Source: Hyphomicrobiales bacterium (GTDB lineage: Bacteria; Pseudomonadota; Alphaproteobacteria; Rhizobiales; Devosiaceae). From it: a stretch of 64,000 nt of DNA. Each line of letters starts with the position of its first letter. Within the stretch, counting starts at the first letter, position 1. Location of the stretch: positions 1 through 64,000 of the forward strand of contig JALSII010000052.1 in assembly GCA_026981645.1 (NCBI GenBank). The letters are read 5' to 3'. A program made the translations under genes and the position numbers. Positions 27,322 to 36,489 of the stretch are shown one piece after another. The notes under the pieces were generated by a model. That model was not told the DNA's origin. It searched no databases and saw only the letters and a list, made by a program, of their open reading frames with translations.

Positions 27322-28207
27322 CAAGTGCGCCCCTGAATGGTGTTTCAGGCAGACCGGCAATGTTAAGTTGAACTGAAAACAGGTCGCCCGCCAGCTCCGC
27401 TTCGTCGGCCCTGTCTTCAGCGCGGCCTTTTTTCGCCGAGGTGATGAATAACGTCTTCAGGTCGCCCCCGCCAAAAGCGATCGAAGTGGGCCTGGCCACC
27501 GGCACCGGTATTTCTTCAAGCAGAACACCCTCTGGCGAATAACGTGACAGGCGCCAGCCATCCCAATGAGCGTTCCATAAACAGCCCTCACAATCAACGC
27601 TCATGCCGTCAGGATAACCTGCGTCAGCGGGCAGGACGACAAAGACCTCCGGTTTGCCAATATCGCCGGTTTCAGGGTTATAATCAGCTGTCAGGATTTT
27701 CCGGGTTGGAGAGTCTGCAAAATATATACGGGCTCCATCTGGGCTGAAGGCGGGCCCGTTCAACACGGTGCCCGGTTGCCAGGCCCGGACCCGATGGCCA
27801 TCAAAACTCATCAATGCTCCGGTTTCCTCTGCCTCGCTCAGGGCTTTTGATCCAAATACCAGACGTCCCTGCCGGTCGCATTTTGTGTCATTCATAAGAT
27901 TTTCCGGCCCGATCAGCCTGTCATGCCCGATGTTTAAGAGGTCTCCGTTTGCCGGGTTGAGCACAAAAAGCCCCCTTTCACTGGCTGCCAGAAACAGGCC
28001 CCTGGTGGTAGTGACAAATCCCCCCACGCGCTGGTTCAGACTAACTTCTTCAAGTTCTTTTGCAGCGTGCCAGAACAAAAGGCGCCTGCCGATAATATCG
28101 ACAAAAGCCAGCCTGTTTTCTTCCGCTATCCACACCGGGCCTTCGCCCAGCGCGCAACTGCTGTTCGCGATAGGCTCAACCCTGCCTTGCGCAACTGATT
28201 TGCTCAT
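27314..28207 (-). CDS. SMP-30/gluconolactonase-family sugar lactonase
   Basis: 297 residues, six-bladed beta-propeller lactonase family. The metal-ligand and family motifs are visible: EGPVW near residue 22, NDTKCDRQGRLVFG at about 104, GPAFSPDG and DAGYPDGMSVD. It hydrolyses an aldonolactone to the sugar acid in the cytoplasm. It lies directly after the LacI-type gene and overlaps the next SDR gene, so the set is one operon. Confidence 0.88.
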   Translation of the reverse strand: MSKSVAQGRVEPIANSSCALGEGPVWIAEENRLAFVDIIGRRLLFWHAAKELEEVSLNQRVGGFVTTTRGLFLAASERGLFVLNPANGDLLNIGHDRLIGPENLMNDTKCDRQGRLVFGSKALSEAEETGALMSFDGHRVRAWQPGTVLNGPAFSPDGARIYFADSPTRKILTADYNPETGDIGKPEVFVVLPADAGYPDGMSVDCEGCLWNAHWDGWRLSRYSPEGVLLEEIPVPVARPTSIAFGGGDLKTLFITSAKKGRAEDRADEAELAGDLFSVQLNIAGLPETPFRGALDA

Positions 28208-28247
28208 CAGATATGCTTCCTTTCCCGGGTGTGTTCCGCAGAACTGG

Positions 28248-29282
28248 TCAGGCAGAATCCCGAAACATGATTGTACCGTTAATCAACTGCCCCTCGGTTA
28301 TCAGATGGTTATCGGGGGTGTTTTCGAGCAGAGCGCGGGCAGAAAGAATACCGATCTTTTTTGTGTCCTGAGCAACAGTGGTTAGTGCGGGAATGGTGAA
28401 TTGACTGAAATGCTGGTCGTCATGGCCTGCGACCCGCAGGTTGCAATCCCTGCCCTTGCCAACTGTCAGGCCCAGTTTAACGGCAGCGGATATCAGCCCG
28501 AAGGCCACCCGATCGTTGACGCACAGAATGGAGGTTACGGTACGTACCCTTTCCGGGGGCAGGATAAGGAATTGCTCAAAGCCGAATCTCTCAAAACTGG
28601 CCCACCCGGTAATGGGAGCGGGGTTGAGAATTATCGGCTCGTGACCCAGTTCTTTCATTCGCTTCACATAGGCCTGTTCGCGCTCAATGATATTGAAATT
28701 GAGCGGAGGCAGGGTAAAAAATGCCGGAGGGTCCCCCAGCCGGCACATATAATCAACCACCATGGGGATGCTCTGGCTGTTGTCTGTACCAATGAATGGC
28801 TTGCCTTTTTTAAGTCTGGAATCCATGAAGACGATGGGCGTATTGAGCTCCGCTTTTTCTACGGCCTTGACATTGGTCGAAAATCCAAGAGGTGCCATGG
28901 CGATGCCTGTCACGTTCATGGATTGCAGCCGGTCCAGTGCACGGATTTCCATATCCGGGTCGTTGTGTGAGCATTGCAGCACGGTCAGAAAGCCCCGCTC
29001 CTCTGCATAGATTTCTATGGTATTGACCAGTTCGCTGAAAAACGGATCAACGATTGAGGGGACAATGATACCAAGAGATTTGGCATTGCGCCGGGTGAGG
29101 TTGGTAGCGTGAAAATTGGGGTGATAGTCAAATTTTTTCAGCCCGTCTTCAATAACCTCACGGGTGGATTTGCGCACAGAAAGTCGATCATTGAAATACC
29201 GGGAAACCGTGGGGCGCGACAGCCCGATCGCATCTGCGAACTGAGCCATTGTATGAAATTTGCTTGAACTCACTTTGTACAA
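28248..29282 (-). CDS. LacI-family transcriptional regulator
   Basis: 344 residues. The N-terminal helix-turn-helix and hinge (MAQFADAIGLSRPTVSRYF) are followed by a periplasmic-binding-protein-like sugar sensor domain. The start is uncertain: TTG at 29282 lies close behind GGAGG; GTG at 29273 and ATG at 29249 are in frame. It is divergent from a sugar importer and heads the lactonase/SDR operon, so it probably controls both in response to the imported sugar or a product. Confidence 0.9.
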   Translation of the reverse strand: MYKVSSSKFHTMAQFADAIGLSRPTVSRYFNDRLSVRKSTREVIEDGLKKFDYHPNFHATNLTRRNAKSLGIIVPSIVDPFFSELVNTIEIYAEERGFLTVLQCSHNDPDMEIRALDRLQSMNVTGIAMAPLGFSTNVKAVEKAELNTPIVFMDSRLKKGKPFIGTDNSQSIPMVVDYMCRLGDPPAFFTLPPLNFNIIEREQAYVKRMKELGHEPIILNPAPITGWASFERFGFEQFLILPPERVRTVTSILCVNDRVAFGLISAAVKLGLTVGKGRDCNLRVAGHDDQHFSQFTIPALTTVAQDTKKIGILSARALLENTPDNHLITEGQLINGTIMFRDSA

Positions 29283-29289
29283 ATACCCT

Positions 29290-29313
29290 CCGGGAGCTCA
29301 AATGTGCTCCCGG
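29290..29313 (-). promoter_or_regulatory. Hairpin overlapping the lacI-type ribosome site
   Basis: CCGGGAGC (29290-29297) and GCTCCCGG (29306-29313) form a perfect 8-bp stem with an 8-nt loop. In the minus-strand mRNA the downstream arm runs into the GGAGG in front of the regulator start, so folding would hide that site. It could damp regulator translation or be a DNA operator. Confidence 0.5.
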
Positions 29314-29361
29314 TGCGCCTGCTGTTTACGATGTCTGCCTTGGTACTAGCAATTGGCGACC

Positions 29362-29402
29362 TTGACAAGCAACTCAGGTAAATATTATCGTTACACGCGT
29401 AA
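29362..29402 (+). promoter_or_regulatory. Candidate promoter and LacI-type operator
   Basis: TTGACA (29362-29367) and TATTAT (29383-29388) could be a plus-strand promoter with a short spacer. Immediately downstream, TTACACGCGTAA (29391-29402) is an almost perfect palindrome centred on CG, as in LacI-family operators. Repressor bound there would block the importer transcript. The rest of the 378-nt gap 29283-29660 holds no gene I can support. Confidence 0.5.
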
Positions 29403-29660
29403 ACAATAGGAGCGGCCTCTCTTGCGCCTGACCGTTTGTGGTTCGGGTGCAATCCGGTCTCGGTGGCTGGCGCTTGTTCCTCGAAGTTGCGCTGGTGTCT
29501 TTGTGAATAAAACAGAGCGGATATTGTCCCTCGTTTTAGTTTGAAGAAGACACCAGAGAACGCGTCAGACCAACTGGCATAAACTGCAGCTCGACCACCT
29601 GCCAGGGCAATAAAAACAAAAATCCAAGGGCCTCGGGAAACAAAAATCAGGGAGAAGAAA

Positions 29661-30647
29661 ATGAGAAAACTAACAAAACTGGGTGCCGTTGCGGCTCTCA
29701 CAGTGGCGCTTTCGTCAGGCGCAGCCTTAAGCCAGGAGATGGATGGCATCACCATCGGATTTTTACCCGGTGTGGTTGATCCGTTCTATCAGGTGATGGA
29801 ATTGGGGGTTAACGCAGCAGCAGCCGAACTGGGCATAACAGTTATCACCCAGATTCCCCCGACATGGGGAGTTGAGGTGCAGACGCCAATTCTTGATGCA
29901 ATGGTTGCCCGTGGGGACATCGATTATCTGGTAATTGCCCCCACAGATAAAGACCAGATGGTTGGCCCCCTGCAAAATGCGCTCGAAGCAGGCATCAAAA
30001 TCATCACCGTCGATACATTTCTGGGGGATGGCGATTATGCTGATGGTCCGGTGACCTTCCCCTTAAGCTACATTGGCTCGGACAATGTCGAGGGCGGGCG
30101 CATTTCAGCTCGCGGATTGGCAAAAGCTATCGGTGGAGAGGGCAAGGTCTATATCAACTCGACCAACCCCAACGTGAGTTCAGTTGAAGGCCGCGCTATC
30201 GGCTTTAACGAAGTCATGGACAATGAATATCCTGATATCGAAGTCATAGGTCTAGATTTCAATCTGGATGATATGAACACTGCGGTACAACAGACAGCGG
30301 CAACGCTTGAACGTGTTCCCGACCTGGCCGGTGTGTTTGGCACCAACGTGTTTAGCGCTCAGGGTGCGGGAACCGCTGTGGTCAATGCCGGCCTTGGCGG
30401 TGCAGTGCAGGTCGTTGCCTATGATGCCACAAAGTTTGCAATCGAGCAGCTTCGTGAAGGTGTCGTAAGTCTGGTTCTGGCCCAGAAACCCTTCGACATG
30501 GGCTATCTGGCGGTCTCGTTTGCTGCCGCTGATGCAGCAGGGGTCACCAGTCTGCCCGTGCGTGTGGAAACCGGGTTCGCAATCATTGATATTGACAATG
30601 TTGATGATCCTGAAGTCGCCCGTTTCATCTATCAGGTCCCTGAATAG
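29661..30647 (+). CDS. Sugar-binding protein of CUT2 ABC transporter (FrcB/RbsB type)
   Basis: 328 residues. A Sec signal peptide ends at about residue 25 (AALSQE), followed by the two-lobe sugar-binding fold of the ribose/fructose group (GFLPGVVDPFYQVMELG, then the FGTNVFSAQGAG lobe contact). It delivers a monosaccharide to the permease encoded 115 nt downstream. The divergent LacI regulator and sugar-oxidation genes suggest the sugar is oxidised through a lactone. Confidence 0.9.
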   Translation: MRKLTKLGAVAALTVALSSGAALSQEMDGITIGFLPGVVDPFYQVMELGVNAAAAELGITVITQIPPTWGVEVQTPILDAMVARGDIDYLVIAPTDKDQMVGPLQNALEAGIKIITVDTFLGDGDYADGPVTFPLSYIGSDNVEGGRISARGLAKAIGGEGKVYINSTNPNVSSVEGRAIGFNEVMDNEYPDIEVIGLDFNLDDMNTAVQQTAATLERVPDLAGVFGTNVFSAQGAGTAVVNAGLGGAVQVVAYDATKFAIEQLREGVVSLVLAQKPFDMGYLAVSFAAADAAGVTSLPVRVETGFAIIDIDNVDDPEVARFIYQVPE

Positions 30648-30692
30648 CCTTCAGAACGAGACGGTGAAAATTCACCCTTCATAGGTTGAGGG

Positions 30693-30733
30693 CGCCCGGG
30701 AGTAAACGAACATCAACTACCCCGGGCGTTTTT
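30693..30733 (+). terminator. Attenuating terminator after the sugar-binding protein gene
   Basis: CGCCCGGG (30693-30700) pairs with CCCGGGCG (30721-30728) across a 20-nt loop and is followed by five T. It sits between the binding-protein and permease genes and would stop most transcripts after the binding protein. A smaller palindrome, GGTGAA-AA-TTCACC, lies at 30663-30676. Confidence 0.75.
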
Positions 30734-30762
30734 CAGCGGATAACCAGTTCCAGGGACCGGCA

Positions 30763-31911
30763 ATGGCACAACCAGATCCAGAAGCTGCGGCCAAAGCAGA
30801 ATTTGCAGCCCCAAAAACCAGAAGTACAACCGATCAGATTATCCTGTCGATCATTCAGGTATGGGCGGGTGTTTTTCTTGCCATACTGATTTTGGTTTTT
30901 GTCATCTCCATTCCACTGGTCAGTGGAAGCTCGGTGAGCTTTCTGACCGTTCGAAATTCACAAAATATCCTTGTCGCAATAACCCCGATATTGCTTCTGG
31001 GTCTGGGACAGACCTTTGTCATCATATCCGGGGGCATTGACCTTTCCGTCGGCTGGGTGATGAGTTTTGCCTCGGTGATTTCGGCTTTGGCCCTTCGCGA
31101 GGCCTATAATGCGGGGCTGGCACTTCCGCTGGCGGTGGTTGTCGGCTTCGGCACTGCTGTAATCGGTAGCGGGTTTGTTGGTTTTCTCAACGGTGTGATT
31201 ATTGCCAAACTCAAAGTGCCTCCTTTTATTGTAACGCTTGGCATGTCGTTCATTGTGCGCGGGGCGGCGCTGTTGATGTCGGAAAATACAACGGTTATCG
31301 GCCTGCCGCGCGGGGTGCGTGACTATGGAAACGAATCCCTGCTGTATTTTATCCGCGGCGAGGGCGGCGGATTTTATTTCTTCACCAAGCCCGAAATATC
31401 CGGCGAGATGCTGCGTCGCATGGACCGCATAATTTCCTACCCGGTTCTGGTGACAGTCATTGTGGTTGCCATCTCAATATTTGTTCTCAGGAGAACCAAA
31501 TTTGGCCGCCATACCTATGCCATTGGCGGCAACCGCGAAGCGGCGGTGCGTGCCGGGGTGCCGGTCGATCGCCACATCATCAAGCTCTATATGCTTTCCG
31601 CAGCAACCGCAGGCATTGCAGGGTTTTTGTCCATGCTTCGCTTTACGGCCGGCTCCGCCGTTATCGGCGATCCGCTCCTGCTTTCCTCGATTGCCGCTGT
31701 GATCATCGGTGGCGTTTCTTTATTTGGCGGGTCCGGCTCCTTGGTTGGCACGGTGATCGGGTCTTTGATAATTGCCGTGCTCACAACCGGTCTCGTGATG
31801 CTCAATGTACAATCTTTCTGGCAGTTCATTGTGGTTGGCGCCGTAGTTATTCTGGCCGTTCTGATCGACCAGTCTCGCGACATGATTAAAAACAAGATTG
31901 AGACCAGATAG
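30763..31911 (+). CDS. CUT2 sugar ABC permease (FrcC/RbsC type)
   Basis: 382-residue inner-membrane protein with about 8-10 hydrophobic segments and the RbsC-family segment FVIISGGIDLSVGWV. A hydrophilic N-terminal tail of about 30 residues precedes segment one. It forms the channel for the binding protein encoded upstream; the ATPase start codon follows its stop codon directly. Confidence 0.9.
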   Translation: MAQPDPEAAAKAEFAAPKTRSTTDQIILSIIQVWAGVFLAILILVFVISIPLVSGSSVSFLTVRNSQNILVAITPILLLGLGQTFVIISGGIDLSVGWVMSFASVISALALREAYNAGLALPLAVVVGFGTAVIGSGFVGFLNGVIIAKLKVPPFIVTLGMSFIVRGAALLMSENTTVIGLPRGVRDYGNESLLYFIRGEGGGFYFFTKPEISGEMLRRMDRIISYPVLVTVIVVAISIFVLRRTKFGRHTYAIGGNREAAVRAGVPVDRHIIKLYMLSAATAGIAGFLSMLRFTAGSAVIGDPLLLSSIAAVIIGGVSLFGGSGSLVGTVIGSLIIAVLTTGLVMLNVQSFWQFIVVGAVVILAVLIDQSRDMIKNKIETR

Positions 31912-32691
31912 ATGCAGGATGATCCGATCCTTTCCATTCGCAATCTGACCAAAAAATTTGGCGGCCTGACCGCGGTGGACGATTTTTCCCTTGATGTATT
32001 TCCCGGAGAGGTTGTGGCTTTGCTCGGCGACAACGGAGCGGGCAAGTCAACGGTCATCAAATGCGTATCCGGTGTGCACACTCCTTCCGCCGGGGCCATA
32101 AGTTTTGAGGGTGAGGTCGTGCACTTCTCCCGTCCCATAGATGCCCGTACGAAAGGCATCGAAACCATCTATCAGGACCTTGCACTGGCCAACAATCTTG
32201 ATGTGCCGGGCAATGTGTTTTTGGGGAGAGAGGTGGAAAAACGCTATCTGGGCGGTCTGATACGCCCGCTTGACAACAAATTCATGCTCTCAGAAACGCA
32301 ACAGGCGCTCAGCACTTTGCATGTGGAAATCCCTTCCCTTCAGGTACCCATTGAAACGCTCTCCGGTGGCCAGCGCCAGGCCGTCGCCATTGCACGTGCG
32401 GTTTACTGGGAGGCCCGGCTGATGATCATGGATGAACCCACCAACAATCTGGGTGTTCCTGAACAGAAGAAAGTCCTTGAACTGATCAACAAACTGCGCG
32501 AGCGGGGTGTACCCGTTATCCTGATTTCCCATACCCTACCCGAAGTTTTTGCGGTTTCAGACCGGCTTGTGGTCATGCATCGCGGACGCAAGGTCACGGA
32601 AAAGAAGGTTTCTCAAACCAATTCCGAAGAGGTGGTGCAATATATGGTGGGCGCGCTGGACGATACACGACAGACAGCCCCCGCTGAATAG
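31912..32691 (+). CDS. CUT2 sugar ABC ATPase, single-domain (FrcA type)
   Basis: 259 residues with one nucleotide-binding domain, as in FrcA, not the double domain of RbsA. Walker A GDNGAGKST, signature LSGGQRQAVAIARA, Walker B LMIMDEPTNNLG and switch His in ISHTLPEV are present. It completes a binding protein-permease-ATPase set similar to rhizobial FrcBCA; the substrate is unproven. A 7-bp hairpin (ACACAAA/TTTGTGT, 32699-32718) follows the stop codon. Confidence 0.9.
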   Translation: MQDDPILSIRNLTKKFGGLTAVDDFSLDVFPGEVVALLGDNGAGKSTVIKCVSGVHTPSAGAISFEGEVVHFSRPIDARTKGIETIYQDLALANNLDVPGNVFLGREVEKRYLGGLIRPLDNKFMLSETQQALSTLHVEIPSLQVPIETLSGGQRQAVAIARAVYWEARLMIMDEPTNNLGVPEQKKVLELINKLRERGVPVILISHTLPEVFAVSDRLVVMHRGRKVTEKKVSQTNSEEVVQYMVGALDDTRQTAPAE

Positions 32692-32895
32692 AGGCGGGAC
32701 ACAAAAGAGCCTTTGTGTAATTCCCAAATCCGCAGTCAGGGAAAATAACAGCGTGCCTTGACTCTGGTTTTTCCCCCATGTCCTATCGGGAAAGGAACAT
32801 TGCCAGAAAATCCATGTCCTCGGACTTGTTTCGTGGGCGGGGCCCGATTTTTGCATTCGGCAATGTGACCAGGCAATAAGTATGGACTGTTGTTT

Positions 32896-32911
32896 TAGGG
32901 TCCTGACCCTA
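32896..32911. repeat. Dispersed palindromic motif copy 2 (complete)
   Basis: TAGGGTC-CT-GACCCTA is a perfect 7-bp inverted repeat with a 2-nt centre, 45-60 nt upstream of the second acyltransferase-like gene. It is the most complete of five related copies in the window (25719, 36525, 40944, 49247). The surrounding gap 32692-32955 shows no gene. Confidence 0.6.
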
Positions 32912-32955
32912 GTTCGTTTCAAGACATGAAACATATCTGGCTGAGGGGGTCATCT

Positions 32956-34254
32956 GTGAGCAAGGCTTTTGTGAAGGTAAGCTCAAAAGAGGCAGAAACG
33001 CTGCCGCCAGCTCTGGAGGCAGTATCGGCTGACCTGCACGCCGACTTCACCAACAATCAATGGTATTGCCATCAGGCGCGCCAGACGGTTTTTTTTACTG
33101 CCTTCACCAATGAAGTGCACGACCTTGACAATCTCAAGCAGATTGCAGCCAGGCTTGGTTTGCTGGCACCGCAACTGACAACCGGCTATCTGGGCGCGCG
33201 TGCCCATGAACCGTTGGCGGACAATATCCTTTCAAGAATCTGCCATATCGAAACTGTGGATGATCTGGACGCTTATCCTGAAAACTGGGAGCTGGGTGGC
33301 AGGGATATTTTCACGGACAGGGACCTGCCCCTGTTCCGCGTCAGGGCTGTTGTCCGCCGGGGCGGTCCGGATGGGGAGGGGCGCCGTTCTGCAATTCTGG
33401 TCCTTGCAACCCATGCACTGCTTGAGGGCGCTGACGCAGCGCTCTTGTCCAGATCCCGTTCGGTTCCCCGCGGCGCTGTTACCGCCAGACCTGACAAGAC
33501 CTCCTTGCTGCAGCGTTTGAGATATGGGGCAACCGCGGCAGTTCTGGTGCCACTGCAAATGCTGGCGGCATCTTTTCTTGCGCCCCGCAAGGTGGATATC
33601 GGGTTTCGTGCACTCGCTATTGAAAAGGAGAGAATTCGCCGTGCCGCTGCTGCTCTGAATGTTTCGCGCCGAACACTGATGTTTGCTCTGGTTGCTTACG
33701 GGTTGAATAACAAAGGCGCAGGATTTTCGAGCCGGACGATTTCCACCATCTATGCGGATATGGATGCAACAAGCGAAACGCAGACCAACGACACTTTTTT
33801 TCAGTTCCGCATGATCGACGCCAAACTCAAGGTCTGCGATGATTTTGCCGCCTTTGTCCGAGAGGTCGATGAAACCCTTGCCAGAGCCGAAAGCCGGAAT
33901 ATGAACGCCACGCAATCCCTGCTCAATGCCATGTTTTTCATGCACCGGCGTCTGCAGGCTATGCTGCCCTTTTTATATACAGAACGTTTTTTTCGGTTTT
34001 CCGCGGGTTATCATCTCACCTTGTCTCTGGTTCCTCCGCAGCGCCTGGGTGGCGAACTGACCAAAGATTTGCTCGAGCCGGTATATTGTGGCACTCACCA
34101 TCCCGGTATCAATATGTGCGTGTTTGCCCCCGGGCGTATCTTTATCACCTTCAACTTTTGCCTGCATAAAGCGTTGCTGCCCAATGTTGACAAGATTAGC
34201 GCGTTACTTGATGAAATCGACCCCCAGCCAGCAGTCGAGCGCAATGGGGGGTAG
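32956..34254 (+). CDS. WS/DGAT-like acyltransferase-fold protein, copy 2
   Basis: 432 residues from the GTG at 32956, which has GAGGGGG upstream and matches the N-terminus of copy 1; an upstream ATG at 32926 has no ribosome site. It aligns with the protein at 2351-3631 throughout: LPLFRVRAV, the motif T-H-A-L-L-E-G-A-D (His about 153), a hydrophobic stretch at about 188-205, and C-terminal YCGTHHPG and LPNVDKI. The H-x-x-x-E-G motif resembles the H-H-x-x-x-D-G site of wax ester synthase/DGAT and condensation enzymes. No known function; a lipid or thioester acyl-transfer role is inference. Confidence 0.6.
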   Translation: MSKAFVKVSSKEAETLPPALEAVSADLHADFTNNQWYCHQARQTVFFTAFTNEVHDLDNLKQIAARLGLLAPQLTTGYLGARAHEPLADNILSRICHIETVDDLDAYPENWELGGRDIFTDRDLPLFRVRAVVRRGGPDGEGRRSAILVLATHALLEGADAALLSRSRSVPRGAVTARPDKTSLLQRLRYGATAAVLVPLQMLAASFLAPRKVDIGFRALAIEKERIRRAAAALNVSRRTLMFALVAYGLNNKGAGFSSRTISTIYADMDATSETQTNDTFFQFRMIDAKLKVCDDFAAFVREVDETLARAESRNMNATQSLLNAMFFMHRRLQAMLPFLYTERFFRFSAGYHLTLSLVPPQRLGGELTKDLLEPVYCGTHHPGINMCVFAPGRIFITFNFCLHKALLPNVDKISALLDEIDPQPAVERNGG

Positions 34255-34435
34255 CAGTGTTGTACTGCAGACTTGCCACGAGGCGTTCATCTCTTGCAGG
34301 TAACCATTTATTGAAAAAGCAAACAGTGCGCGCTAGACAAAAAAATGAAAGAGTGGCTGAGTTTGTGTATGAGCTCAATTGCTTGAATGAGAATTTGGGG
34401 TAAACCGGCGCAACCGGCACTCGACTGGAGAAAAA

Positions 34436-35746
34436 ATGAATAATTCTGCACTGCGCATGAGCGCTGCTTTTGCCGCCTTCTTTTTGTTGCTGGCACCAGC
34501 CAATGCGCAATTAGACGCAGAAGTCGGCCCGGTCAGTGTGTCGGACGTGGTTGCCTCTTATGCGGATCTTGCGCAGGCGGCCTATGAAGATTCTGTCCGT
34601 ACTGCCCAGGAGCTTAAAGGCGCAATAGAAACGCTGCTGGGCGACCCCACAGAAGAAAACCTGGAAGAGGCACGCACGGCGTGGAAAGCCGCCCGCATTC
34701 CTTATCTCCAGACCGAGGTTTTCAGGCTGGGTACTCCCGAGGAGCTGGATTGGGAGCGTAAGGTAAACGGATGGCCCCTTGATGAAGGGTTCATAGACTA
34801 TGTGGACGCCAGCTATCTGGCACGAGATTCTGACAATCCGTTTTATGCTGCCAACGTGCTTGCGGCTCCTGAAATAGAAATAGATGGGAAGAGCATTTCC
34901 CTGTCGCGTATCACACCGGATGTGCTTATCGACTTGAGCGCGGCCGCTGAGGTGGGCAACAATATTCCCACCGGGTATCACGCCATCGAGTTTTTGCTCT
35001 GGGGACAGGACGATAACTCTCCTGTCGAGCCCACCGGTGATGATGACTTTCAGGTCGGCGGTACCCGCCCTGCCACAGACTTCGCCGATGAGGCATGCAC
35101 AAACGGAAATTGTGACCGGCGCGGGGAGTTTTTGTTTTCAGCCGTCAACCTTCTGATTTCCGACCTTGAGGAAATGGCAAACAATTGGCAGGTGACCGGC
35201 GCCGCTCGTGAAAGCATCATTGACAATCCTGAGGCGGGGCTGGCAGAAATACTCTCCGGCATGGCCTCTCTCTCCTATGGGGAATTGGCGGGAAATCAGC
35301 TTAAACGCGCGCTTCTGCTGGGCACTGCCGAGGCCGAGCAGGATGATTTTTCAGACTATACCTATGCCGCTCATCTTTTCGATGCCAGAGGCGTGGTCAA
35401 TGTCTATTTCGGTGAATATTTTGCCATGGACAATTCAGTGACAACCGGCGCGTCACTGGCTGGACTTCTGGCGCAGAACAACCCTGATCTGGATGAGGAA
35501 ATGCGTATCAAACTGAGCGTGACCATGGTCCGGTTGCGTCTGATGGTTACGCGCGCGCGCTCCATTGAAAACTACGACCAGATGCTGCTTGAAGGCAATG
35601 AAGATGGCAATGCGATCATTCAGGCTGCCGTGGACAGCCTGCTAGACCAGACTGTGACGATCCGCAAAATCGCCTCAGCTCTCGGCGTGGACAATCTGGT
35701 TGTTGCCGGCGCCGACAGTCTGGACAACCCGGACGCCGTTTTATAG
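34436..35746 (+). CDS. Imelysin-family periplasmic protein
   Basis: 436 residues with a signal peptide ending at about residue 24 (APANAQ). The imelysin GxHxxE motif is G180-Y-H182-A-I-E185, in the predicted metal-binding helix bundle, with a second aligned repeat in the C-terminal half. Imelysins (peptidase M75 family, also called insulin-cleaving or iron-regulated proteins) are envelope proteins linked to iron uptake; protease activity is doubtful in many. I see no clear Fur, RirA or Irr site in the 181-nt upstream gap. Confidence 0.9.
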   Translation: MNNSALRMSAAFAAFFLLLAPANAQLDAEVGPVSVSDVVASYADLAQAAYEDSVRTAQELKGAIETLLGDPTEENLEEARTAWKAARIPYLQTEVFRLGTPEELDWERKVNGWPLDEGFIDYVDASYLARDSDNPFYAANVLAAPEIEIDGKSISLSRITPDVLIDLSAAAEVGNNIPTGYHAIEFLLWGQDDNSPVEPTGDDDFQVGGTRPATDFADEACTNGNCDRRGEFLFSAVNLLISDLEEMANNWQVTGAARESIIDNPEAGLAEILSGMASLSYGELAGNQLKRALLLGTAEAEQDDFSDYTYAAHLFDARGVVNVYFGEYFAMDNSVTTGASLAGLLAQNNPDLDEEMRIKLSVTMVRLRLMVTRARSIENYDQMLLEGNEDGNAIIQAAVDSLLDQTVTIRKIASALGVDNLVVAGADSLDNPDAVL

Positions 35747-35778
35747 CCGCCAGAAATAATGGGCCTGATTCTGGGCGC

Positions 35779-36489
35779 TCAGTCCACAAACAGCTCAGGG
35801 TGGGCGGTAACCATTGAGGGCAGCGCATAGATGATATCGGCCATGTGAGTGCGCATGGCGGCTTCTGACAGGTCGGGTGAACGGGTGGCCAGAGCATCAA
35901 CAATAGCATGGTGCTGGCTGACAACGTTTTCAACGATTCCAGCCTCGCCAAGGGTTAGATAGCGTACCCGGTCAATATTGGTTTTCAGGTTCTCAAGAAT
36001 GCGCCATGCGTAAGCGCAGTCGGCAAGTTCAGCAATTTTGACGTGAAAATCCTCGTCCGTGCGCAGGATAGAGGTAACGTCACCGCTCTGCCCCACCCTG
36101 TCCAGTTCCCCCGTCATTTCACGCAGAACGGCAATATCCCCGTCGGTGACGACAAGCGCTAGTTTACGTACTATTGCCACCTCTATAATCTCGCGTAAAA
36201 ATCGGGCATTTTCCATTTCCTTGGCGGAAATAAGCGTCACAAGAGTGCCCCGTTGCGGGCGGATTTCCACCAGCCCGATTTCTGCAAGCTTAATAAAGGC
36301 TTCGCGCACCGGCTGACGCGAAACGCCTATTTGCTTTGCCATTTCGGCTTCGGACAGCAGATGGCCGGGGCGAAACTGCAATTGCACGATGGCTTCGCGC
36401 AGCACTTTGAATACTCTGTTTCCGATCGAGAGGCTTCCCTCCGCCGAGGCCGGGTAGTCCAGTTCGCTTAGCTTAAATTTTGCATCCAT
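35779..36489 (-). CDS. GntR-family (FadR/FCD subfamily) regulator
   Basis: 236 residues. The N-terminal winged helix reads LSEAEMAKQIGVSRQPVREAFIKL; the C-terminal all-helical FCD domain holds the acid/His metal- or ligand-binding residues (DEDFHVKIAELA, QHHAIVDAL). It is divergent from uxuA, so it most likely represses mannonate dehydratase and responds to a hexuronate-pathway intermediate. Confidence 0.88.
   Translation of the reverse strand: MDAKFKLSELDYPASAEGSLSIGNRVFKVLREAIVQLQFRPGHLLSEAEMAKQIGVSRQPVREAFIKLAEIGLVEIRPQRGTLVTLISAKEMENARFLREIIEVAIVRKLALVVTDGDIAVLREMTGELDRVGQSGDVTSILRTDEDFHVKIAELADCAYAWRILENLKTNIDRVRYLTLGEAGIVENVVSQHHAIVDALATRSPDLSEAAMRTHMADIIYALPSMVTAHPELFVD

Noticed and set aside
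34255-34435. Fur, RirA or Irr box in front of the imelysin gene
   Set aside because: I looked for the usual iron-responsive palindromes and saw no convincing match.
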